From Lewinellaceae bacterium (GTDB lineage: Bacteria > Bacteroidota > Bacteroidia > Chitinophagales > Saprospiraceae): 64,000 nt of DNA. Below, in pieces: positions 1 through 9,300 of the stretch. The stretch lies in NCBI GenBank assembly GCA_020636005.1, contig JACJYR010000002.1, positions 496,001 to 560,000 of the forward strand, written 5' to 3'. Position 1 is the first letter of the stretch, and every line of letters begins with the position of its first letter. Position numbers and translations under genes: made by a program. The notes below the pieces were generated by a model that did no database searches, was not told where the DNA came from, and was given only the letters and a program-made list of their open reading frames with translations.

Positions 1-1551
1 CCACAATATTTCCAAATTACCCAGGCCGCTGAGTTCAGAAGGAATAGCGCCGCTCAACTGGTTGTTGCCCAAAGACAAAAAAACCAGGTTATACAGGCCG
101 CCAAGTTCAGGCGGGATAGCGCCGCTCAACTGGTTGTTGTTCAATAACAGTCTATTCAGATCTTCCAAGTTGGCAAGCTCAGGCGGGATGGTGCCGCTCA
201 ACTGGTTGGCAGCCAAAACCAATTCTTTCAAATTGCTCAAACCACCGAGTTCTGGAGGAATGCTGCCGCTTAACTGATTTTGGTTCAACCACAAATATTG
301 CAAACTGCTGACATCACCAAGTGTTGGCGGGATTGTGCCGCTCAACTGGTTGCCGGTCAATACTATCTGGGATACCCTGCCACTGGTGCAATTCACCCCG
401 TGCCATCCATCGCAGGGGTCACAGTTAGTGCCCGCAGCGCCATCTGCCCAGCCGCTGTTGTTGGCCCAGTTGGCGCCATTGGTACTGTTGTAGAGGGCCA
501 TGAGGGCGTCGAAGTCGGGGTGTTTGCCTTCGTCCACGGTGCTGTTGCAGTTGTCGTCAATGCCGTTGCAGGTGATTTCCGTGGCATCGGGGTGGATGCT
601 GGCATTTGCATCGTTGCAATCGTTGCCATAGGTGCCGCCGCAGTAGCCGTCGCCGTCGCCGTCGGCACCGCCGCCATTTGCGCAGAAGTCAGCGACCGCC
701 GTTGCGCTGCCACCACCCGGCAGTCCGGGGTTATCAGCAAGCACAACGATATTATCGCACAAGTCCTGCAAGCTTGGCGGGAAACAGCCACTAAGGTTGT
801 TGCTGCCCAGGTTGAGGAAAACCAGGGAACTGGACAAGGCAGGAATACTGCCTTCGAGGCCATTTGAACCCAGGTTAAGGGCTACCAGGTTGCTGGGCAA
901 GGCCGGAATGATGCCACTGAGGTTGTTTCCCTGTAACTCCAGGGCAACCAAAGAGGCAGGCAGGGCAGGTATGGTGCCAGAGAGGTCATTGCCGTCCAAT
1001 TCAACAATCTGTAATGAACCAGTTAAAGCGGGTATGCTGCCGTCTAGGTTGTTGTTGGATAAGGAAAGGCCTGTCAGGGAACTTGGCAGGGCGGGGATAA
1101 TACCGCTAAGGCTATTGTTGCCCAAAACGAGTTCGGTCAAATTACCTGGCAGGGCCGGAATCCCCCCGCTGAGCTGATTGTTGAACATACGGAGGGTTTG
1201 CAGTTGATCAAGATTTGCGATATCAGCAGGGATAGTCCCATTCAGGTTGTTGCTGTTAAGCAACAACTGGCGCACCCTACCTGACCCGTTACAAGTCACG
1301 CCATACCACCCGCTACAAGGGTTACAACTGGTGCCCGCAGCGCCGTCTGCCCAGCCGTTGTTGTTAGCCCAACCAGGGCCATTGGTGCTGTTGTAGATAG
1401 CCATGAGGGCATCATAGTCGGGGTGGGCAGGTGTCGGGCATTGGGCGTTGGCACCTGTCGCAAGAAAGGCGAATACCAGCACGAGGGCCACCGAATTCAA
1501 TAACTGTGCGGGTTTGAAAATTGTGCGAGGGAATAAGGATTTGATTTTCAT
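1..1551 (-). CDS. Secreted leucine-rich-repeat protein with MopE-type metal-binding motif, C-terminus cut by window edge
   Basis: The frame is open from the ATG at 1549-1551 to the first base of the window (517 codons), so the 3' end is missing. Residues 1-36 form a signal peptide ending in GANAQ. Next comes an LRR N-cap (PDYDALMAIYNSTNG), a Cys-rich segment, and plant-type LRRs with the LSGxIPxL signature to about residue 290. Near residues 295-340 is a DGDGDGYCGG...NGIDDNC segment, typical of the putative metal-binding MopE motif family. A second N-cap (PDFDALMALYNSTNG) and a second LRR block follow to the window edge. The two halves look like an internal duplication. It is probably a surface or secreted binding protein; a T9SS sorting domain may lie beyond the window, which is inference. 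Confidence 0.9.
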   Translation of the reverse strand, partial: MKIKSLFPRTIFKPAQLLNSVALVLVFAFLATGANAQCPTPAHPDYDALMAIYNSTNGPGWANNNGWADGAAGTSCNPCSGWYGVTCNGSGRVRQLLLNSNNLNGTIPADIANLDQLQTLRMFNNQLSGGIPALPGNLTELVLGNNSLSGIIPALPSSLTGLSLSNNNLDGSIPALTGSLQIVELDGNDLSGTIPALPASLVALELQGNNLSGIIPALPSNLVALNLGSNGLEGSIPALSSSLVFLNLGSNNLSGCFPPSLQDLCDNIVVLADNPGLPGGGSATAVADFCANGGGADGDGDGYCGGTYGNDCNDANASIHPDATEITCNGIDDNCNSTVDEGKHPDFDALMALYNSTNGANWANNSGWADGAAGTNCDPCDGWHGVNCTSGRVSQIVLTGNQLSGTIPPTLGDVSSLQYLWLNQNQLSGSIPPELGGLSNLKELVLAANQLSGTIPPELANLEDLNRLLLNNNQLSGAIPPELGGLYNLVFLSLGNNQLSGAIPSELSGLGNLEILW

Positions 1552-1608
1552 TTGAAATAGATTTTAGTGTAAAAAAATAGGAAGAAGGGCCGCCTTTCCG
1601 GCAAGGCC

Positions 1609-1645
1609 CAAAAAAGCTGGCACCGGATGCTACCCCGGTACCAGC
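1609..1645 (-). terminator. Intrinsic terminator of the 1376-residue secreted protein gene
   Basis: On the minus strand an 11-bp stem (GCTGGTACCGG with CCGGTGCCAGC, one mismatch) is followed by a run of T just after the stop at 1657. A second GC hairpin lies at about 1587-1608. Confidence 0.75.
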
Positions 1646-1656
1646 AGTCGTCCACT

Positions 1657-4600
1657 TTATTTTAATGTTATTTTACTGGCGACGACCTTTCCATCAACAG
1701 TGATCTGGAGGAAGTAATCCTTGCCTGGTTGATCCAGGAAGACACTTTGCGTGTAGGTGCCGCCTTCAAGCCCGGGCATGGTAATTTCGATCCCGGTTGG
1801 TTGCATGGCCTGATCCAGTAAGGCCATTTGGACATCTGCTTTTTTGGCAAGCACGAAGCCGACTTCTTTTTGTGTGGGCGTGATGTCGGCGACCCCTTTG
1901 ACCTCCAAAATGGAATTGCCTGGCGCTTGCAAAGCTGTGCTTGATTTGGGGGCCTGTATGGGGAAAGGCAACAAACAACCAGCGATGAAGGCATGGAATT
2001 CGGAACCCAGTTCGACACTGAAATTGGGCAATATGTCAATATCGTTGCCCGACGAGTAATCTATGTCCGAATTGCCTGCGATCATATCGCTGGAAGTAAT
2101 GTTGTCGGAAGCCTCAAACAGCTTGGTGACGCCCGTATAGGCATTGGCCAAGGTCAGCGACTCTGAACAGCAACCGAAGCCGCAAAGCGGCGGATAAGAA
2201 ATGCCAGTAAGATCATTGCTCCTATACCAATTGTCCGGTTCCATCAATGCGTTAAAAACCTCAGTGGCGTCATTCGTGGCAGGCAGCGAATCGCAGATGA
2301 AATTGGCGTTGTCCACTTCAGGTATGATAGCCAATGCATTGACGCTGTCAGTGAATACCTCAGGCAAAGCGGAAAAATTACTGCCGTTCGTAGTGTACGA
2401 CCACCCGCCAACTACCGAACTGTAGTTCATACTGATGGCTGCGATAAAACTCGACTGATCCCATAGTGAAGGATCTTCGGCGCCTTGGAAGGCAAAGAGT
2501 TGATCGCCGTTCACATTGAGACTCAATGGTTTGCCGGAAAGCACCCCTGCTGAAGCACCCGATTCGTCAAGTGCCTCAAATGGATTGCTGGTGATGGTGA
2601 TTTGTTCGCCGCAAGCAAAACCCCTTCCAGCGGCAAAGGTTACTGTTCTGTCGTTAGGGTCTTCAAAAAAGAAACCATAGGGAAGCCATCCCCGATCGGT
2701 AAACCGGACTACCGTGCAGGGATCAATGGAATGCAGGAGGACAAAAGAAAAATCATTGCTATCGGCTGAATAACCTGTAAATGCGATATCCCCTATTTCA
2801 AGTGTCGTCCCGGTGCCGTTCATGCAGGGATCGCAGCCATCTGGGGCACCGTCGCTATCCGTATCCACAAGATCATCAAAACCCGGACAGGCATCGCAGG
2901 CGTCGCCTACACCGTCGCCGTCGGCATCTGCTTGATCGTTGTTTGCAACATAGGGGCAATTGTCGCAACTGTTGTAATAATCATCGGAGTCTGAATTTTT
3001 TTCAAAGTTTCTGCCGACCCTCCAGTTGGATTCGCAACCGTTTTGGGGCGTATTACCAGTTAGGTTAAAATCCAGGAGCGTACCATTATGGCCGTTGCCG
3101 GTGCGGTCAGGCAGCGTGGTGAGGCCGGTATTGTTTTCACAGGCATCCCCTACCTCAAAATCATAATAAGCTACCAGGTTGGGTTCATTGCCGGTGAGTT
3201 TCTTATTCAGGTTGTACCGGATATCATATTGGCTGCGGGCCGTGTTCCATATCCGTACCTCGTCCAGTATTCCACTAAACTGGAGGGAATTATTGATATT
3301 ATCCCGCCCAAGAAAGGTAAGCCCGCTAAAAGGTTGGGGGTTGTTGGTAATGTTGTTATGGACATAAGGCACCCCATTGTGGTAGATGGTGGTTTTGGTT
3401 GGTTCGATGACCAGCGCCACATGCTGCCATTCATTCTCCCTAACCAAGGGCCCGCCGGTCCAGGTATTCCCACCGCCCCATTTGTAGTAAAATTTGTCTG
3501 CGCTTGGTGCGATGGTCAATCCAGCTATGGTGTTGGTGCCATTACGGCAGAAAATGATACCGTCATTCGGATCCTGTGCCCCGTCGGGATATACCCAGGC
3601 TTCAAATGTGACCGTATTGGAATTCAGGTTGAGGGCAGGCACAGAGACCCTGTCGTTTACACCGTCAAAGTCCAGTGCATTGTCCATGATATTGGGCACA
3701 AAGGGGCAAACGTCGTTGAGGTCTGGAATACCGTCGCAGTCCGAATCGGTATAGGCGGGAGCGCCCTGGCCCCCGAAAGTCAGGTTAAAGACCAGGGTAT
3801 CTGCTTCTACTTCTTCGGCCAGGCCCGCACATACTGGGTATAGGATCAGTTGGATATTTTCATAGACATGGACGCCGGGGCTGTTGTTGTAGTCAATAAA
3901 TTGGATCTGGGGAAGTACGCAGGCATTGGCATTTACCGTAAAGTTTACGTGCTGCGTATTGCTGATGACAAAACCACCGGGCGCTACTATTTGTAATTGG
4001 CCGATCAAATCCCCTGTTTTCAGCGAATAGGTCCTGGATTCGTTGCTATTGCTGCAAACATTGATGGGCACGGCCAGGGTGTCGCCCATGATACTGTCAA
4101 TGCTGACAACTTCCAAGTTGGTTTGATCGAGGCATTGTGGCGAGTCGGCAGTGATCTCAGGTTGGTCACGGCGGGTGCCTCCTTCGTATGGGCAGGAGGT
4201 TGCCAGCGGCAGGTTATACTTAAAAATGGGTGAGCCAAACTTAGGGTCTTTTTCTACACGCACATCGATGACATCATCACCATCATCATCATTTAAATAA
4301 AAGCACAATCCTTCACTTGTCATGCTGGATTGTACACTCGTTGAAGTAAGGCTTCTTTCAAATGAGAACTCAGCGCTGGCGTTTACGCCCGAACCACCGA
4401 ACATTACAGTAGCACCGATTCCAAAGTCCTGGGTGACAGTTGCTTCCGATTCGATTGTCATGGTCTGTGTTGAAGTAATGACCTGGCAATGATCATAATT
4501 GGTAGCATCTATTTCGATGCTGGACTCCAACACTGTATTATTATTGGCATAACTGGCAGCATTGATGGCAAGAACCTGGTTCCACACATCTATTTGATTC

Positions 4601-5787
4601 TGTGCCATTCCTTTTGCTTGGGTGGACGCCCCCGGGTTGTTAATAACCTGTTGCAGACTATCGATATTATCTATGATTTGCTTTTCTGATTTGATGATTC
4701 GCTTCAATGCGCCAGGGCTTTCATCTCGGGCATATGTCATGGCCGTAATGGTGTCTATTGAACAACTATTGTATTCTATTATGTCGTAAACTCCTAACAG
4801 AAATGTATACCCGTAACTAATATACTTGTCAGCAGACCGGCCAATCCCGGCTTCCGTTTGCAATGTTCTGATGACACTCGTTGTTTGGGCACAAGTTTCA
4901 TTACCGTTGGTTGTACTAAAAGACTCCATAACGGATCCGCCAGCACTCATTGATACTGAAAATTCATAATCAACAGTGTTGATAAAACCAAGTGAACCCT
5001 GCGCCCCTATTGTAACCTCTACCTGTGCACTTGTGGTTTGTGAATTGGACACAGTTTCTGAAAATTCACGGCAAACTTCCTCGCTGATGGTGTATTCACT
5101 ATAACTTCCGTCACCCGGTGGATCATGCAAGATCATGTACGGCATCAAGGGCGTTACTGCCTTGCCGAGAATGGGAACACTATCCTGCATCGGCCCTTCG
5201 ATTGCAATAGGGATGAGGAGGTTCCAGGCTCTGTCAGGCATTTGAAATACCGGTTCTCCTTCGAAATGAAAGTACAGCAGATCGCCAGGAGAGCCCAATC
5301 TAGTGAAAGTGAAAGGAAAAATAATGTTGGAGGTACCAGAAAAGGAAATATCTTCGTATAAAAGTGTAGTAGTTTCATCTGGCTTGCCGACCTTGGAGAT
5401 GTAGTAAACACTAAGTTTGGTAATATCATATAGGTTAGTGTTGTTGAAAGAGCCGGATATTGTATAAGTCGTTCCCTGCTGCCCAACTAGATAGTTATCG
5501 GGGTTGATAGCTTGAAAATTTGTTACATAATCACAAGGGATCGGCAGTGGAGGTGGAGGTGGAGAAAAAGGAAATGGTGTATCTTGAACACAACTAAAAT
5601 AACTTGGGCTACTACATCCTTGTGCAGGTAAACCAAAAATATTTAGGCCATAAATTTGTCCATTGCCAAGACTTAGATTGGTAAGGTTACTGGTCTGTGC
5701 CCCTGATAAAAAGGGCGACAATAGAAACAGGGAAAGTAAGGCCCAACGGTAATCAACCGCCAGAAAATGAATTTGATTTGTTTTCAT
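1657..5787 (-). CDS. Large secreted protein: LamG domain, thrombospondin type 3 repeats, T9SS-like C-terminal region
   Basis: A 1376-residue protein with a signal peptide at residues 1-30. Residues about 230-520 hold two Ser/Thr-rich stretches of alternating polar and small residues around a helical segment, ending in LNDDDGDD and a SCPYEGGT motif. This part resembles beta-hairpins of pore-forming proteins, but I cannot assign it. TSP3-like Ca-binding repeats occur near residue 680 (DSDCDGIPDLNDVCP) and 930-990. A LamG/concanavalin-like domain lies at about 695-870. Near residues 1225-1290 is a coat-hanger-like segment common in T9SS cargo. The last 80 residues resemble a sorting domain ending in VVASKITLK. 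Probably a surface-exposed adhesin or effector. Confident as a gene; function open. Confidence 0.85.
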   Translation of the reverse strand: MKTNQIHFLAVDYRWALLSLFLLSPFLSGAQTSNLTNLSLGNGQIYGLNIFGLPAQGCSSPSYFSCVQDTPFPFSPPPPPLPIPCDYVTNFQAINPDNYLVGQQGTTYTISGSFNNTNLYDITKLSVYYISKVGKPDETTTLLYEDISFSGTSNIIFPFTFTRLGSPGDLLYFHFEGEPVFQMPDRAWNLLIPIAIEGPMQDSVPILGKAVTPLMPYMILHDPPGDGSYSEYTISEEVCREFSETVSNSQTTSAQVEVTIGAQGSLGFINTVDYEFSVSMSAGGSVMESFSTTNGNETCAQTTSVIRTLQTEAGIGRSADKYISYGYTFLLGVYDIIEYNSCSIDTITAMTYARDESPGALKRIIKSEKQIIDNIDSLQQVINNPGASTQAKGMAQNQIDVWNQVLAINAASYANNNTVLESSIEIDATNYDHCQVITSTQTMTIESEATVTQDFGIGATVMFGGSGVNASAEFSFERSLTSTSVQSSMTSEGLCFYLNDDDGDDVIDVRVEKDPKFGSPIFKYNLPLATSCPYEGGTRRDQPEITADSPQCLDQTNLEVVSIDSIMGDTLAVPINVCSNSNESRTYSLKTGDLIGQLQIVAPGGFVISNTQHVNFTVNANACVLPQIQFIDYNNSPGVHVYENIQLILYPVCAGLAEEVEADTLVFNLTFGGQGAPAYTDSDCDGIPDLNDVCPFVPNIMDNALDFDGVNDRVSVPALNLNSNTVTFEAWVYPDGAQDPNDGIIFCRNGTNTIAGLTIAPSADKFYYKWGGGNTWTGGPLVRENEWQHVALVIEPTKTTIYHNGVPYVHNNITNNPQPFSGLTFLGRDNINNSLQFSGILDEVRIWNTARSQYDIRYNLNKKLTGNEPNLVAYYDFEVGDACENNTGLTTLPDRTGNGHNGTLLDFNLTGNTPQNGCESNWRVGRNFEKNSDSDDYYNSCDNCPYVANNDQADADGDGVGDACDACPGFDDLVDTDSDGAPDGCDPCMNGTGTTLEIGDIAFTGYSADSNDFSFVLLHSIDPCTVVRFTDRGWLPYGFFFEDPNDRTVTFAAGRGFACGEQITITSNPFEALDESGASAGVLSGKPLSLNVNGDQLFAFQGAEDPSLWDQSSFIAAISMNYSSVVGGWSYTTNGSNFSALPEVFTDSVNALAIIPEVDNANFICDSLPATNDATEVFNALMEPDNWYRSNDLTGISYPPLCGFGCCSESLTLANAYTGVTKLFEASDNITSSDMIAGNSDIDYSSGNDIDILPNFSVELGSEFHAFIAGCLLPFPIQAPKSSTALQAPGNSILEVKGVADITPTQKEVGFVLAKKADVQMALLDQAMQPTGIEITMPGLEGGTYTQSVFLDQPGKDYFLQITVDGKVVASKITLK

Positions 5788-6014
5788 GTTTTTAAAGTTT
5801 TATAAAGTGAACAAAAAGGGTGTTATTGGTCATTGGGGTCATTGGTCATTGGAGCCATTTAAAAAAGGTCAATAGGGTGGCTTGCCGGGAGGCGTCAGCT
5901 TCCGGCTATCATGGTTGCCAGGGCCTCCAAATCTGTGGTACGACACCGGCTAACTATTTTTAGAGTGTAGTTTAGGAGAGGAAAATATTAATACCGGGAT
6001 TGAAAGTTGGGTCG

Positions 6015-6071
6015 GATTTGCCCTCGTCATGTGTCTTGCACCAAGGTGCAAGGCAATCCTACCGGCAAATC
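6015..6071. repeat. Nested inverted repeat
   Basis: Outer arms GATTTGCC (6015-6022) and GGCAAATC (6064-6071) enclose a perfect inner hairpin, CTTGCACC/GGTGCAAG, with a 2-base loop (6035-6052). It could form a cruciform or a structured RNA. No role is visible. Confidence 0.6.
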
Positions 6072-6255
6072 GGAGTAATAAAGGGAGCAGTTCCCGTTCC
6101 TATAAAAGGAGGAATTTTGGGGTTGGGTCATTTGGGGCCGGTTTAATGAGCTGAACTGTTTTCATTTGACGGGCCTCTTTTAAAGGGTTTTTGTGTTCAA
6201 TTTTTTTGGCCCTTCCAATGGGCTCAAAAATGAGATGTCGGCCCAAAATGCACTT

Positions 6256-6292
6256 GGAATTATAGGTCATTCTCATGGAATTATAGGTCATT
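6256..6292. repeat. Two direct copies of a 16-bp unit
   Basis: GGAATTATAGGTCATT occurs at 6256-6271 and 6277-6292, i.e. at 21-bp period, just downstream of the hybrid regulator gene. Confidence 0.7.
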
Positions 6293-6360
6293 TTGGAAAA
6301 ATGTTGGAACTGCCCATTTTTAAGTATTGGGGAAAAAACGCTTTCAGCCTTAATTATCAA

Positions 6361-9300
6361 CTACTTGCGTAATTCATTCGGCGCCACGCCGAATTCCTCG
6401 GAAAAAGTGCGGGAAAAATAGGCAGGGTCTGTAAACCCGACCTGGTAGGCCACTTCGGAGATGTTCAGGTCGGTGGTTTGGAGGAGTTCACGCCCTTTGT
6501 GCAGGCGGTAAACCCGGATGTACGATGATGTGGATCTGTCGGTAAGCGCTTTTATTTTACGGTACAGTTGGGATTGGCTGAGTTGGACAGCTTTGCAAAG
6601 GTCGGGCACTTCAAATTCGGCATCGGAGAGATGCTGCTCAAGGACGGCATTTATTTTTTTCAAAAAGGCGCTCTCGATTTCAATGGTTTTATCCTCCGGA
6701 AGTCCCGTCTTTTCGACTTCCATTGAAGGAGAAAAGGAAAACGCCTCATTGCCGTTGTAGCGGGCTTGCAGTATTCTACGCAGTTCGATGAGCTTCTCCA
6801 CCCTCACCAGCAGTTCTTTCTTGTCAAATGGCTTGGCAAGGTAGGCATCGGCGCCCCGCTCCAGGCCGGTGATGCGGGATTCCGTGTCGGCCTTTGCCGT
6901 GAGCAGGATGATGGGGATATGGCTGGTGCGCTCGTCGTTTTTTAAAAACTGGGTTACTTCATATCCATCTTTTTCCGGCATCATCACGTCGCTGATGATG
7001 ATGTCCGGCACGGCTTCAATGGCTTTTTCAATACCAAGTTGGCCATTTTCCGACCACAGTACGGTATATTGGTTTTCCAGGCAAGTACGGATGTAAGTAG
7101 CCACATCGGGGTTGTCTTCGATGATGAGCAGCAAGGGGTGATCTGCATCGTCCACAAACTTGGTCTCCCCGCCCATGAGTTCTGCCGGCACTGCCGGGTC
7201 AAAATACTGGAGGGCAGGTTTCAGGTTTTCAGCGCCTGCCGGTTGGCTGGCTGGCCGTTTTTCGATGGGCAATTGGACGGTAAACTGCGACCCTCTTCCC
7301 TCGTCGCTTGTCACAGAAATATTGCCGCCCATCAATTCCACCAGTTCCTTCGTCAGGGTAAGGCCAATGCCTGTCCCACCTGCCTGCGCGGCCTTCGAAT
7401 CGTCCACCTGGTAAAACCGGTCAAAAATATGGGGCAAGTGCCTGGCCGGAATGCCGACGCCGGAATCCGAGACTTTTATTTGAAGAAATTCTTCGACACC
7501 TTCGGGAATCAACGCCTCCACGCTTACGCCATTGGGTTTTAGGGTGCTTACATGGAAAACTATCTTCCCGCCTTTCGGGGTGTATTTAATGGCGTTGGTG
7601 AGCAGGTTGGAAACAATGTGCTGCATCTTTTCCCGGTCGTAATCCATTTCCAGGTATTTTATCTCCGGGTAAAATGTCAGCTTGATATTTTTGGTCTCTG
7701 CGAAGGAAAGGAAGCTTTCTGAAAGGTATTGCAGGAAAATGACCACATCGCCGTGTTCCCATTTAATGTTGAGCTTCCCGCTGTCCAGTTTGGAGAGGTC
7801 GAGCATCTGATTGACCAGGCGCAGCAGGTTGCCGGCATTGCGCAGGATGAAGCGGCATCGTTCCTTGACCTTTTCGGGCAGGTTGGCGGCAGGCTGGCCA
7901 GCCTCTTCGTCCAGTTGATCCGCCATGCCCATGATGACGGTCAGCGGGGTGCGGAATTCGTGGGTGATATTGGTGTACAGCTTTGTTTTCAATGCGTCAA
8001 GCTCCTTGATGCGCTCGTTGTTGGCCCTTTCCAATAGCCGGTTGATTTGGTATCTCCGAAGAAAAAATAATAAAGTGCCAAAAGCCAATGCATACAATAG
8101 GAAAGCCCACCAGGTGCGGTACCACGGTGACAATACCTTTATTTTCAGGCTGATGCCTTCCTCATTCCAGACCCCATCATAATTGGCGGCTTTAACACTG
8201 AAAACGTAGTTCCCCGGATCAAGACCCCTTAAGGTCACATTGTTTTGGGTGCCAATGTTGCGCCAGCCCTTGTCAATAGGCTCCAATTTATAGGCATATT
8301 CATTTTCATTGGGGCGGTTGAAATGAAGGGCGGCGAATGCTATGGTGAAATCATTCTGCTCATAAGCCAGCCTTATTTTGTCGGTACGGGAAATGTGCTG
8401 TTTCAGCGGGGAATCGCCTCCAATACCCAGGTTTTTATTGAATAGTTTAAAATTTGTGAATGCTAACTTGGGCGGATATGGGTTGTCTTTTACCGCATTT
8501 GGAGAAAAAAATATCAGGTCGCTTTCAGAAGTTTGGGTAGGGGTGGCTAAAAAAATATTGCCATCCGCAGTTTGAAAGGCCAACTGCGTCCCGTTGGCCC
8601 GGTTGGTGAGCAGACCGTCCTCGACGGTGAAGTTTTCAAATGTTTCTGTTTTCGGATAAAATTTTGAAAGGCCAAATTCCGTCCGCAGCCAAAGGTTGTT
8701 TTCCTTGTCAATTTCGATGTCCTGAACGGAGGAATTAGCCAGTCCATCGCCTTGCCTATATTGTTTAATAATTGTTCCGGATACAGGGTCAAACTTTACC
8801 AATCCCTGCAATATAGTACCCAACCATAGCATACCCGTTGCATCTTCTTCTATTTCCCATATAGTGGATTTAAAACCCTGGTAATTGGTGAATAAGCCCG
8901 TCCGGGGATCCAGTTTCTGGAGGACTGTTTCACCCACCACCCCAATCAGGGCAATCCAGATATTTCCATTTTTATCCTCGTGCAGGTCGGCAATTGCCTC
9001 GTGTACCAGGCTGTTCGGGTTCGACGGGTTGGGCTGGTAGCAGGTAAATTCGCTGGTAAATGGATCATATTTTACCAGCCCGGCGGGCGCTTCCGTGAAA
9101 TAATCCCAAAATGCTATCCATATATTTCCGCTGCGATCCAATATTAGGGCGCTTCCGGTACTTCCACATGCAGTATTCTCCCGATCTGATTCATCAAAAA
9201 AATCGGTGTAGGTATGGGTAGCGGTTTCCAGCCTTGTAACACCTTTCCCGTTCGTGTCGAATGGACGGTGGTTGTTGAGCATCCATATATCCCCTTTGCG

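Larger units (their letters stand above)
5788..6360. other. Spacer of 573 bp without a convincing gene
   Basis: It separates two minus-strand genes. It holds a short GGTCATT simple repeat (about 5827-5856), GC-rich inverted segments at about 5878-5960 that could fold but match no RNA family I recognise, a nested palindrome (6015-6071) and a 16-bp direct repeat (6256-6292). An 86-codon open frame at 6100-6360 has no recognisable features and overlaps the direct repeat. Confidence 0.6.

Noticed and set aside
280..867. Open frames on both strands inside the LRR gene region
   Set aside because: They lie across the continuous minus-strand LRR frame, which has a signal peptide and clear repeats. 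The plus-strand products are low-complexity shadows.
5878..5965. Riboswitch in the leader of the LamG/TSP3 gene
   Set aside because: GC-rich complementary blocks are present, but the conserved cores of classes I know (SAM, cobalamin, TPP, FMN, c-di-GMP) are not.
6100..6360. 86-codon minus-strand open frame after the hybrid regulator
   Set aside because: No recognisable domain or ribosome-binding context, and it covers a direct DNA repeat (MTYNS twice). Probably not a gene.
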